A model generated the notes under the pieces. The model was not told the origin of the DNA. It saw only the letters and a program-made list of their open reading frames with translations, and ran no database searches. This document shows positions 30,822-42,391 of a DNA stretch of 54,201 nucleotides, piece after piece (positions within the stretch are counted from its first letter, which is position 1; every line of letters starts with the position of its first letter). Origin of the DNA: Triparma columacea (taxonomy: Eukaryota > Sar > Bolidophyceae > Parmales > Triparmaceae); NCBI GenBank assembly GCA_030267965.1, contig BRYA01000626.1, positions 1 through 54,201 of the forward strand, given 5' to 3'. The position numbers were made by a program, and so were the translations under genes.

Positions 30822-33800
30822 CTAAAACATTGTCACCTTGGGCTCTTTCTCTTTCTCTTTCTCTTTCTCTTTCTCCTCCTCCTCCCCCCCGCCCCCTCCT
30901 CCCTGAACCTTCTCCTCTCCTTCCTTCACCTCCCCCCCCTCTCCCTGCACGTAGTGGATCTCTCCTGGCTTCATGACCTTGCTTCCGACGTAGCTCTCGG
31001 GTCCGCTTGTGTAGCTTACGCTCGTTGTCCTATCCAGGTCTGGCACAAGTGGTTCTTCGTACTCTACCCCCTCCCCTCCTCCCCCTCCAACCTTCTCCTC
31101 CAACTCCTTCAACCTTTCTGCCGCCTTTTTCTCCTTTTTCTCTTTGTCAGTCAAGAAGATATCAGGCATGACTTTTGAGTCCAGTTTCATGACCAAGTGC
31201 CCGGTGGGACCTTTTTCAACCACGAGCAAGTACATCAAAAGCTCGCAAGTCTCCTCCACCGCTTCTTCCCTCCAGACGTCCTCCCTGCCATTTACGATCC
31301 TCCTCAGCTCACTCGCGACGACGTGTAGAATAATATTCACGCTCGTTGCAGGGTCGTACGCCTCGAACACGAGTCCGTGCCCAGCCTTCTCCCCCTTGGC
31401 CCTGGTGCTCACCGACACGAGTAGTTCCATGTTGGAGACCTTGATGCCCTTCCTCAAGATCAAGTCTCCTCTCGTGTCCGCCGGGATGAAGACGACGCTT
31501 CCCTGGCCGACAGGCCTGCTCACGACCTCGTCGTCGGTCTCTAATCTCGTGTAGGCAGCGTGCCAGGGCTTCCCCTCCTTGTAAATAAAGGTGGCAATGA
31601 GGTTCTTCTTCTTGGCTATCTTGGCGTCGTCCTGGATGCTGAGCTTCAGACACCTGACAACATTGCCAAGCGCCGTGATGATCGGCTCCCCCCTGGGGTA
31701 GCTTATCGCCTTCCTTCCGTTCAGGACCTGCTTCTGTTCCGCTTCCAAAATGGCTATCTCGCAACTTTCGCTGATCCTGGGAACGTAAATGTTCACCCTC
31801 AACGCGTTCTCAACCTCCTTATGGACGAAAACGCTCACGATAGCATCATAAGTGACATGACCATCCAAATGACCGAGGTTGAAGCCCGCTCTCATCAACA
31901 AGTCCGTACTCCTCTTGTTCTTCTCGTCAACGGGCCTCTTGTTCTTGCTGTCGTCGTCCCCAAGGTCGTCCATGCCCCTAGCTCCACTCCAGGGCAGCAC
32001 TAGCTCCGGCGGCATGCCCCTAGGGAATAGGAGCTTGAGGTGGGAGGCCATTTCATCCGCCAAGGCGTACCTGTTGCTCGTCTCCGTGATTAAATCCTTC
32101 TTCTCCTTCACCACCACCTCCTCGACTGCCGCACCCGGCACCTCCAGGACCATCTTATGGCCGGTAGCGGGGTCATAGGCGAGGAACCTCAGGCTGGGGG
32201 CCTTGTTCTCGGTAGTATCCAAGGGCATGATCTCGAAAATTTGCACCTGAAGCAGAACCCCGCTAACCTTGATGGCCTTCCTGAGCAGCTTTCTGCCCCT
32301 GAAAGCCCTCCTGTCGATAAGCACGTCCCTGTTGGCCTCCTGATCCGCACTTCCTCCCATGCCAAGAGGGGTGGCCTTGGTGTTCTTGTACAACCTGTTC
32401 CTTGTCAAAATCACGGTGAATATGTCATTGTTCTTCTCGTAAAGCTCAGTATCCTCGTTCCATAGCCCCTCTGCAATCTTCATTCTATTGTGCGCAATGT
32501 GGTGGAACATCTCCTCCTCATTCTCGGGCAGCAACAATTCCTCGACGTGAGGTCCTACTACCTCCCTCAAATCTGTCTCTCCCCTGATGTAAACAATTCC
32601 TTTCCCGCTGTTGTTGGGGCTGTACATTTCAACTCTCAGAATCCTGTCCATGTTCTCGTCATAGCTCTCGTAGACCTTCATCACCATGCCGACTTCATAC
32701 TGCAAGGCCTCAATGACCCCGTACTTGACCTTGACACCCTGATTGAAGAGAAGCCTGTTCTCCTTGAGCATGTCCAAGGCGTCCTTCTCCTTGGACTTCT
32801 CCTCCTTGACCTTCTTGGCCTCCTCAATGGCCGGGGTCTCGTCGACGACCACGACGTCTCCTCCTTCCACCTGGACGCTCTCACTGACAACCTTATCGAA
32901 GTTGAGGGTGGGAGATAGGAGCTCTTCGCCCACCTCTGGCAGTTGTTCCTCGCCCCTGGCGAACCTCAAACCCAGAGGTTTGTAGTCGAAGCCGTTGGCC
33001 TTGTCGAATTCGTAAAGGTTGGCAATTTCACTACCTTCCTCGTCGAAGCATTCCTCCGGAAGCCAGTCAATCTCCTTCTCCTTTTGCTTCTGTCCAATCC
33101 TCTCCTTTTCCTCCTTCCCTTCCTCCCCAGCCCCCTCCTCCTCCTCCTCCTCCTCTTTCTTCTGTTCCCGTCCATCTTTATCCTCCTCCTCAACGGTCTC
33201 CATGCTCCCACTAGAGAACTCCTTGCAAACGCCCTGTTTCCTTCCCCTCACCACAACCTTCTTCAACTCATCTCCGACCTCCGCAACCAAGTTAGTAGCA
33301 TCGACGCCCTTCTCCTTTACGAGCTTCTCCACACCGACAATCTTGAGCCTCCCCTCGTCCGCCTTAACAACCGCCTTGGCCCCGTTCTTAGCGGCGTCTT
33401 TGTTCATGAACTCGCTAATGAATTTTACCTCGTCATTGTCCTCGGAGTACTTGACGTACTTGAGCATTTCCCTAAGTACGGCCTCCCTGCTCTCCTTGTC
33501 GGCAAGCAAAATCTTTATCACACCGCCTTCTCTTTCCTCGAGTCCAGCAATCTTCTTCATGTCGTCCTCGCTGAATTGTAAGACATGTTCTTCGCTGCTC
33601 TTAAGGTTGACGATTCTAATCTCAATGCTGTCCCCGACATCGATGAAGCCACCAAGGACAACCCTGGCCGCAAACATTACGCCGTTGATCTTCACAGCAG
33701 TGGTGAAGATGGTCCTGTTGAAGTCAAGCCTCGTGTACTCAGGGTAAGTGTCCATTCTGCCGCTTCCAAGTGTCCTGCCCTCTTCAACAACCCCCCCCTC

Positions 33801-36800
33801 CACCCCCCCCTCCTCCTCCTTCCTCTCCACCTTACTAATCCTTCGCAAGCTCAGTCTCTTCAACAGCTCTTTCTCCCACTTCCTCCAGTCGCCCATACTT
33901 CCATCCATGACCAGCGCGCGGTCGACCTCACTAATGCGGATCTCGTGGTGTTCGCAACTAATGGGGTTGTAAGCCCTTATCCTAAGCATCCCTCCCCTGC
34001 CAACCTCGCCCACAGTGACAAGGTAGGTAGCACCTGCGAACTTGTGGGTCTTCTCAAAGAGAGTCCTTGAGCAACCGCCCTTCAGCCTCATGCCCAAAAA
34101 CAGGCCCTTGCCGCCCTTGCCTCCGCCCCTCTTCTTCTGGCTGGCCCCACCCGCGAACCTTCGAACGGGGTCCATCCCCATGTCCTCGATGGTCCTAAGC
34201 CTCGGGTTGATGGCAAGCCTATCTGTAACGGGCCTCAGTAAAGACATGGCGTCATCACTCTTGAAGTGCTCGGCCTCCAGCTTGTCATCGGCGTTCGGAA
34301 GGACTTCGAAGAGCATGTCCAACCTAACAATAAGCTCAAGGTCGGCGCTAAACTGAGGGAGATAGGCCTGGCACCTCAGCTCGCCCAGGCTGTCCTCGCT
34401 AACAGTAATCGTCGCGAGGTGCCCGCTGATCCTCCTAGTCTCCCTCAAAATCCTCTTGAGCTTCCTCTTGCAGGCAAGTGTCTTCCTGTACCCCAGCAGC
34501 CTGCTCTGCCTCTCGAGGACGAGCAAGTGGACAAGCCTACTGAACATCTCCTCCCTAGTGTGAGGAGGGGCCCGATTGCCGAACTCATTCCTCTCAATAG
34601 AGTTGGGAGCGAGAAGTCCATTGATCTCCCTGATGTGGATGCTCGTGACGAAATTTACACTCGTCTGAGGGTTGTAAGCTGAGAAGAACACCCTGTTGCA
34701 GTCAAGGTAGACGTTCACAGTGTGGATGTCCCCGTTGATATTCCTCGCCTCCCGGTAAACCCTGACGTCCTCGAGAAGAGGGGCAACCATCTGGGAGTAC
34801 GCGGCCTTCCACCCGACCTTGCTGCTCTCGTCCTCCTCTTGGATCGCACTCTCGGCGTCGCTGACGTTGATGCAGGCAGAGAAAAGGTTCAAGGGATTCC
34901 TCCTCGTTAATATATCGGGCTTTCCGCCCCCAGCCCTAAGCATAGCGGCGTACTCCACCACGCTAGTGATCCACGTGTGCAAGTTGCTCAACAGGGGATC
35001 CGTGGCGTTGCTGATCTTTCCGACAGCAGGCCAGTTCTCATGCGCGAGGTACTCCTGCAGCACGACAAGGTTCTCATCGGGGATACTGCTCTTGTCCACC
35101 CTGCCAATCTCCCTCCGGAGCGTCTCGTGGTCGGCCAAGGTTCTCCTGCTAGACTGCCAGCTTACCCCAGCAACGTTCTTGTCTGGGTGCCTGAACCTAG
35201 CCTTGGGAGAGAGGATCACGACGCACGCCTCTAAAATTAGGACGTGAGTAGAGCTGGGGGGGCCCTCTGTTAAGCTCAAGTCGACCATATCGTCCACGAG
35301 CTCCTTTCCGCACAATATTCTCTCGCAGTGAGAGGCAAGCTGCAATCTCCTCTTGAGGTTCCCGTCCTTCATCACTCTGAGGTCTGCCTCAGCGGTCCCG
35401 AGGTGGACCTCGCTGCCATTGCCTTTCCTATTTTGCAAATCGCCAGTGACAACTATGCACATGGGGTTGGGAATCAAAGCCTTCTTCGCAACCGCAATGG
35501 CGTTCAAGAAAGTGCTCCTTGCCGACATGCTTATGCCAACATCAACGTCGGCAACTACGCTGCTTCCAGCGTCCAAAGCAGCCTGGAAGGCAGCAACGTC
35601 GACTCCTTGATTCTCGCTCAAACTGACCCTAACGAACATGCCCTCCAAATCCGAGAGGATTTTGCCAATAATCTTCTGCTTGGCGACCATCGGCACGTCT
35701 CTTGCAACACACACGAGGAGGGGCCTTGGCCTCTCCGCTTTGTTGTTGAGTATATCCGTACTCACGAACTCTTTCATCCTCTCCTTCTCCTCCTGGGCCA
35801 TGACTTCGTCCTCCCTCCTGTCCTCCTCCACCTCCTCTTCGGTCGGCTTGTCCCACCCCTGGGGAGCTGCGTCGGCCATCGCCTCGGCGTCGTACGCTTT
35901 CTTCGTCTCGAGCTCGAAAACTTCAACCTTCTGCTTGAGCAGGGCTTCCATGTCGTCCAACCTCTTCTTGGCGCTCTCCATCCGCTGGTCGATGTAGTCG
36001 AGCTCGTCCTTGTCCCTGCCCTTGAGGCTGTCCAGGCTTTTCATTCCGCCGTGCTTGTCAGCGAAGAGTCTCTTCTCTTCCTTGGCGACCTTATAAAGAG
36101 CCTCAGCCTCTCCACATGCCGAACACCTGTAAAGGAGCTCTCCGTCGAGCTCGATCAAACATTCCTGCCTCTTCTTCGCGTCCTTTTCCTCCCGAATTCG
36201 ACAAAGCTCGTACTGAGTCTTGGCATCCCTAAGGACGACCTCGCACTCAATCAAGGTGGCCCTCAACTTGGGAAGCCTGTTCCTGTCGAGCTCCGATCCC
36301 AAGTTGGCCTCTGTCTCAGCCTTCTTGAAATCGCTCTTGGCGACCAAAACGTCCCTCTCGGCGGCCTCCATGGCCTCCTGTGCGAGCTTAGTCACCCTTT
36401 CGCTCTCGTTAATCTCCTTCTTCTTCTGGACGTCTTCGTTCCACTGAATTTTTTCCAACGTCTTCTCAAAACCGACCTTCAACCTTGCAGACTCCACCAT
36501 AATGCTCTTGGCGGTACCGAAAGCCTTACCGGCCGATTTGGCCCTGGCCGCGGCATCGGCCGCGACGCTAACGGCCCTCTTTTTGACCTCGAGCTGGACC
36601 ATGATCTTGCGCTTCTCCTTCTGCTGCTCCCGGAGCTTCTGGATCCACCCAGCCTGAACGTCCCCAATGTCGTCCAAGAACTCCAATTGATAGTCGAACA
36701 CCTCGAATAGGCTTGAACACCAAGTGAGAAGCTGAATGCACGCCTTTGCGCCCTTACCAATGCGCCTCATTGCATCCACGGTGAAGCTCGGGTCGTTCTC

Positions 36801-39800
36801 GTAAGCCCTGAACATCTCTACGGCCTTCTCTGGAAGGTGGAGGAGGCGAGGTCGACGGTTCGCGGGTCCTGACGATAGAGCCCTCATGCGTCGAAGAAGC
36901 TTGCTGCTCCTTCTGAGCACCTTCATGGCCGTTTCCCAAGTCATATCGGCAGAGACTGCGATATCGGCCCTGACGCCGATCCTGCTGTAATGCGCCAGCT
37001 GATCTCCCTTGTCCTCGGCGCCAAGGGCCAGGCACACGATCTTTATGAGGCCCAAGACGGCGGCTGGCAAGTAGGGCTTTGAGAGGTCCACGAGGGGGAG
37101 TTGGATCGCATCCGCGAGTTCCTGAAGGTCTGCCGGGAAGAGCATCCTGACGCTGACGCTGTTGAATGCCCTTTTGGCACTCGTTACAAGTGCCCTCTTG
37201 TGGTTCATCCTTTCCTTGCCAAATTTGCCCCTCATCATTGTCTGAATTTTGATTGCGGCTCTAGCCTGTGACTTCTCAAGCAGCAGGTGCTTAAACTCCA
37301 TCCTAGCCATCTTACCCCTGTAAAGCCTCTTGATGGTCGTAGCAGCCCACTGCTCCTGCCTCCTCTCCCTTACGATCTTCCTGTCAAACATCCCCCTCGT
37401 CCCACCCTGTATGATGGTCGCCGACCTTTCGCAGAGCTCCTTGTACTTTCTGTAAAAGGCCCTCGCCTGACGTCCCCTACTTATCCTCTGGATCGACGTC
37501 GCCGAAATGTCCTCGAGCGTGATAGCCTCCTCCTCATCTTCGGGAAGGATCTGGTTCTCGTCCAACATTCTCCTCTTTCTCTCGAGCTCCCTGCGATTGG
37601 TACGGGGTCATTTATTGGTGTGGTGAGAATAATTATCTAGGAAGTGTGGCTTCACTGCTAGTCTGTTCTCACCTTGCTCTTCGAGCGTCCTGCGATCTTT
37701 TCTCTACCTTCTTGAAGTCCTCCCTCTGCTTCTTCTTCTCGGCGAGCTCTCTCTTTTTCACTGCGAGCTCCTTCTCCCTCATGAGGACGAGCTGCTGCGC
37801 TGCCTCGACTTGTTCTTTCTTTTTTCTGATTGTGTCAACCTTGGTCTTAGCCTCGACCTGCCTGATTTCAGACTGTATAATAGTAGCGGCTTTCTCCTTC
37901 ATCTCGTCATCTTCAAAGACGACGGAGTCCACTTCCCTCTCCATGTCGCCGAGAGCACCCTGGGCTATCTTTAGGTCCGACTTGAGGGTCATGAGCTGAT
38001 TCTCAAGTTCCTGGTTCTCCTTCTCCTTGCGCGTGATGTCCATGTCGAGGATGGCACCGCGGGAACGTCTAGAGGGCGCCTTCTTGCGTCCCGATGTTCC
38101 AGCTGTCGTGAGCGTGTGTAGCTCCCCGCCTATTTTGCTGGCTCGCGCCTTTCCAGGGGGGGGCTGAACCTTCTCCCCGGCCCTCCTCTTGCTGCGCTGT
38201 TGCTTATTCCGGCCCCGGGCCATGGACGCAGTGTCGTCGGAGGACACGAAAGTCGTGCTCTCGTCGCCTGGTTGCATGGGGTCCAGGCCGAAACCGGACT
38301 GCTCCGCGAAGGGGGCAAAGGCGGGCTCGGGGATCCTAGCCTGTTGCGAGAGAGGACGGTTGTCATCGACGGCAACGGTCTCGGCGAAGCGCTCCCTCTC
38401 AGCCTGCCAGGCCGGGACGAGCCTGTCATTGTGGTCGCGGAGATACTGTCCTTGAATCGCCTCCTCAGCGAGGATGGTCTTCTCCGCCTGCCTGAGACGG
38501 AGCATGTCTAGGTCACCGATGGTGGAAGGAGTGACGTGCTGCTGTTGGTGGTGGGTCGTTTTGGACTTCTTGCTGCGTGAGGGCGAACCTCTCTTGGAAG
38601 TCGCGGCATTTATGAGGTCGGGGTCATTTATTACAGGGGTGGCGTAAGGCGTGGTCTGAGCGTGATCCTTCTTTGCCTTCTTGGAGGTCGGGGAGGAAGT
38701 GTGGGCAGTGACCGCGTGAGGTGTGACGATACCGCCAATGGATGTGAATCCTGGATCCGCGTTAGCGCCCTCGGAGGTGGAGTGACCAGTGAGGAGAGCG
38801 TTGTTCTCTCCCTGTGGATGAGCGAAGGGTTGGGGTTGTGAGTGTTTGTAATAGTGCGTCTCGACATTTTGCCGCTTTGCCCTTGCCCACTTCTCACCTT
38901 GTGCTTCTTGCCTGCACCGGTTCCAGGGCGTTGCTCCATGGGGAGAGGGATGACAAAGGGGTTGCGTTCCATAGGGAAACCAAGCCAGGAGGTGAGGGGC
39001 TTGACATGGTTGAGGAAGTCCAGGTCAGAAGGCATCTTGACGAGGTAGTTTATACCATTCCACATAAAGGGGACAGGTTTCGCCAGGCCCTTTCGCCACT
39101 CGGCGATGGCCTCGACGACCTCGACGGAGGAAATTCTAATTATGTCGAGGAGGTCGCCGAGGCCGGGGGAGAGTGTGTGCGTTGACTCCTTTCCCAATTC
39201 TACGAGGCGTCGAAGGTAACCCTCTCTCAGGAGGACGGCCTTGAGAACGTTAAGTTCGGCCCCAGGGTTCACGGTTTCCTCCCTCGCCTCAGCGAACTGG
39301 GAAAACGTTACACCCCCTGATATTGTGGACATATTTCTTACCGACAGAGCGGAGGCGGAGGGCCCCTTCAACTTGCCGCTGTCGCCCATCATAGACAGGG
39401 AGTTGCCCTCCATGGGCCTCATCGATCCATGAATGGTGCCCATAGATCGGGACTCACTCATACTCCTGGTCTTGGGCTTGTGCTGAAGAGCCTCTAGCTT
39501 CTTTTGCCGCCGCATGTGCTTCCTAAACTTGTCGGTGCGCGTGTATGGATTGTAGGGGTCGGCTGGGGGGGAATCGGAGTGGCGGTGGATATGATGTGGC
39601 GGAGAGAGTTAGTATTATTTCAGGTGGGACAAGGAGGGGAAGGGGGCACGAAGGAAGGGAGCAGGAAGCAGGGGCAAAGAAGAGGCGGAAAAGGAACAAC
39701 ATTGTAGACGAGCGGTGAAATATGTAGAAACTTACACTCTGCATCGTATTCCTTCGTATTCTTCGTATTTATCACTCCACTATCCCAGCCTGTGTTGGAC

Positions 39801-39951
39801 GTCCGGGATGGTGAAGACCTGACATGGAAGGGGGGGGGGTTGGGGGGGTTGAGAGGAGAGGGAGTACGGCATTAGCGGAGGAGAAGACCGATGACTGAAG
39901 CGAAACGGAGCGAAAGACCGCAAGAGACTTCCAATCAACTCACCTCTTCAT
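30822..39951 (-). CDS. Giant IQ-motif protein with repeated beta-rich modules
   Basis: Five exons (39951-39944, 39818-39736, 39562-38898, 38811-37673, 37590-30822) agree in phase and give 2,887 aa. The first coding exon is only 8 nt (ATG AAG AG), so its placement is the least certain point. Residues ~20-260 contain NPYTRTDKFRKHMRRQKK and an unidentified helical domain. A coiled coil follows, then about four IQ motifs at ~660-765 (ATSIQRISRGRQARAFYRK and relatives), which bind calmodulin or EF-hand proteins. More coiled coil (~960-1250) leads to an alpha/beta segment (LLVCVARDVPMV...CIVVTGDLQNRKG) without a P-loop. About eight repeats of a ~100-residue beta-rich module (..AYDPATS...L.V...EL..) fill ~1580-2745. 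The acidic tail ends in an EK hexamer repeat. Its divergent neighbour encodes an EF-hand protein. Function unknown; a cytoskeletal scaffold is plausible. Confidence 0.8.
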
Positions 39952-40220
39952 CGGCCTGTTCGGATAAACTGCCAAAGGACGAGGGGAAGGAAACGGTTTC
40001 AGCTATGAGAAGACGGAGAGGGGAGAGGGGCGAGGGTGTTCGGAAGGAATGGGGGGTCGAAGCGTTGTGTAAATTGACGGTAAAGGAGGAAATGGGTCAA
40101 CTGAGAGAGCCCGTTATGCCTTTTTTGGTTTGCCATTTCTGGGAGAGTGGGGGACAAGGAGATTTTTTTGATTGATTTGACGCTCGTTTGACCGGCAGAG
40201 GGAGGCCATAGGAGATCAGA
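39952..40220. promoter_or_regulatory. Bidirectional promoter region, IQ-protein / EF-hand genes
   Basis: Only 269 bp separate the two start codons of divergent genes. The interval has no TATA-like element and no coding signature once the first IQ-gene exon is placed. Confidence 0.5.
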
Positions 40221-41665
40221 ATGGGCGGAGCTGAGAGTGTTCCAGCGCCCGACCTCAGAGTCAAGAGAGCCATGGCCCTTGCCAAGATGGACATGAAGGA
40301 TGTGGGAAAATTTTGGAAACAGGTGAGGCTTGGGACGATTCAGGGTGGCTAAGGGGGGAGATTTGAACTGATTTGATAAGCTGCAGCGAGGGAGGCGAGA
40401 GTTAAAGGATGTTGGTTGGAAGGGGTCATGGGTTGAGAGGGGTTGAGAGGGGTTGAGAGGTGTGAGGGTTTGGGGAGAGGGGGAATTGCAGGAGTGGCAG
40501 AATCGAGTTGGCGTGGTAGAAAGGGCGACACAGAGGGGCGACATCACAGCATGGTAGAAACTTACCCAACATACCTCTCCCACCTTCCCCCCTCCCCAGT
40601 TCCGTAAACTTGACAAGGAAATGAGAAGTCAAATTGACATCGAGGACTACTATGAGGCAATAGAAGAGCAGCGTTCGATATACGGAGATGGTATATTCGA
40701 ACTTTTGGATATAACCCACGCTGGTAATATAGGGTTCGGGGAGTTCATCCAGTCTATAGTTGTCATGTGCCTGTTCGAGTACGAGGAGATAATGAAGTAC
40801 TGCTTCTACGTGTTCGACAAGGACAAGAACGGGTACGTAGAAAAGGCGGAGCTCGATACTATACTGAACGTGTTCCACCACGTGGGGGCGGGGGAGAAGT
40901 TAGTGGGGAATCCTGCAAAGGCCAAGAAGAGCCTCAAGATCCCAGACGATGGAAAGGTAAGAGTGGTGGGTGTGGTGCTTGAGGGAAGAAACTGGAATTG
41001 CTGGGTAGCGGGAATTTACATCTCACCCTCCGCCAACTCGCTTCGCTGCTCAGGTGGAGTTTGACGATGTCAAGGAGATTGCTGAGAGGTTCCCGAGCCT
41101 GTGGTTCCCGGCCTTTAGAATACAGAACAACATGATGGTGAGGTACATGGGGGAGTCGTGGTGGAACAAGAAGAAGAGGCAGCTGCAGGACATGAAGAAT
41201 TTAAAGGCCAAGAGGAAGAGGGAGAAGGAGCTGGAGGAGGACGCCAAGTTTGAGAAGCTGAGGCAAAGGAAAATTAGGAAGAAAATGGGCATGATTAAGT
41301 ACTACTTGTGCCCGTGGAACAGGAAGATCTACGATAAGATGTACCCTCGTCGGGTGAAGGAGGCCGACCACGGCCTCTCCGCCGAGGAGCTCGCCGAGCT
41401 TCGTAGGAAGGCTCGAGAGGAGGCCAAGAGGCTGGAGGAGATGATGATTAAAAACCCCACGACGCAGGAGTGGAGGAACTACCAAAAGGCTAAGGAGAGG
41501 AAGATGAGGATAAAGGTACAGAGGGAGAAGGGGTTGGGGCCTGACGGGGAGATGTTGGAAGTGCCGCAAAAACGGAGACCCAAAACGGAAGGACCGGATA
41601 GGAAACAACGACTTGAGAGAAGACGCGAGAAGCACAGGCTCATCAATAAAACCATCGCGAATTGA
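40221..41665 (+). CDS. EF-hand calcium-binding protein, possibly N-myristoylated
   Basis: Three exons (40221-40322, 40600-40956, 41054-41665), all phase 0, encode 356 aa. The N-terminus MGGAES fits a myristoylation site (Gly2, Ser6), suggesting membrane attachment. Residues ~70-150 hold an EF-hand pair. The first loop (DITHAGNIGFGEF) is degenerate; the second (DKDKNGYVEKAEL) is canonical with D/D/N/E ligands. The distal part is a conserved FDDVKEIAERFPSLWFPAFRIQNNMM helix, WWNKKKRQLQDMKN, and a long Lys/Arg/Glu-rich coiled coil ending TIAN. It resembles calcineurin-B/CBL-like proteins only in the EF-hand part. The head-to-head IQ-protein gene makes a calcium-sensor/target pairing plausible but unproven. 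Confidence 0.88.
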
Positions 41666-41854
41666 CGCTTTTTTCTCTCTGGAAAACGAGTTTTTGAAAC
41701 CTAACCTAAACTTTTAATCTAAAAGTTAGGAGGGACACGAGCGTGATACATGTCTACCTACTCTTAAGACCACGGTCTTTTTTGCAAGTACTTAACTTTC
41801 ACCCAAACCCTCTCGCTCCACCTTTTCGTACCCCCCCCGCGCCCCGCGCCCCGC

Positions 41855-42052
41855 TCAAAACATAAATTTGCTAGTTTCATTCTCACCCTCCCTTTCCCAC
41901 AAAGGGTTAGCGCTGCTAGGGAACCAGAAAAGGAAGGCCACGAAGCAGAGGAAGGCGAAACGCTGGGCCCAGGCGTGCCAGGCGGGGGGGTCCTCCTTGC
42001 CGTAGGTCTTGAGGAACTCCTCGTAGGACTCGGGCTCGTCCCACTCGCCCAT
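41855..42052 (-). CDS. Small single-pass membrane protein
   Basis: A 65-residue ORF: MGEWDEPESYEEFLKTYGKE, then DPPAWHAWAQ, one hydrophobic helix (RFAFLCFVAFLFWF) and a short polar tail. A telo-box (TTAGGGTT) lies 4 bases before the ATG. The acidic, aromatic N-terminus with a single C-terminal helix is like accessory subunits of organellar respiratory complexes, but I cannot name a family. A GGTGAGAA near the end could be a splice donor giving another C-terminus. Confidence 0.5.
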   Translation of the reverse strand: MGEWDEPESYEEFLKTYGKEDPPAWHAWAQRFAFLCFVAFLFWFPSSANPLWEREGENETSKFMF

Positions 42053-42391
42053 TTTTCAACCCTAACCCTTTAGAGACGAACTCTGGGTGACAATGAGTAA
42101 CGCTTGACAAAATGTAATCCCAAGATATCCCGATTAATCGAATGCAGGGAGATCTATAGATCTATTGGACCTTTCTCTTTTTTTTTTAACAGAAGAATTC
42201 CCGACTGTTCGGATCTCGTGTCCACGGACTTTGGTGAGTTTTAAGGTTGAACAATTTTTGAGATCATTAGAATTTTTTTTGGGCAACTATTGAATTAAAA
42301 CGAAGTCGTCTAACATTGTGTAAAGTAAAGAAGACTGCTGTCAAATCGGAAATAACCGCACCTTTTCAAATTCCCATTCGTCATCCTCGAT
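42053..42391. other. Spacer between two minus-strand genes
   Basis: Holds the telo-box at ~42,055-42,066, a run of about 13 T near 42,176-42,188, and otherwise mixed sequence. Probably the 3' UTR of the chromatin gene and the promoter of the small membrane-protein gene. No gene seen. Confidence 0.4.

Noticed and set aside
30840..30880. (TTTCTC)n array as an independent microsatellite
   Set aside because: It encodes the KE repeat at the C-terminus of the IQ protein, so it is part of the gene.
35328..36710. 460-codon + strand ORF inside the giant IQ-protein gene
   Set aside because: Antisense shadow of a GC-rich third-position coding exon; no start context, splice logic or recognisable domain.
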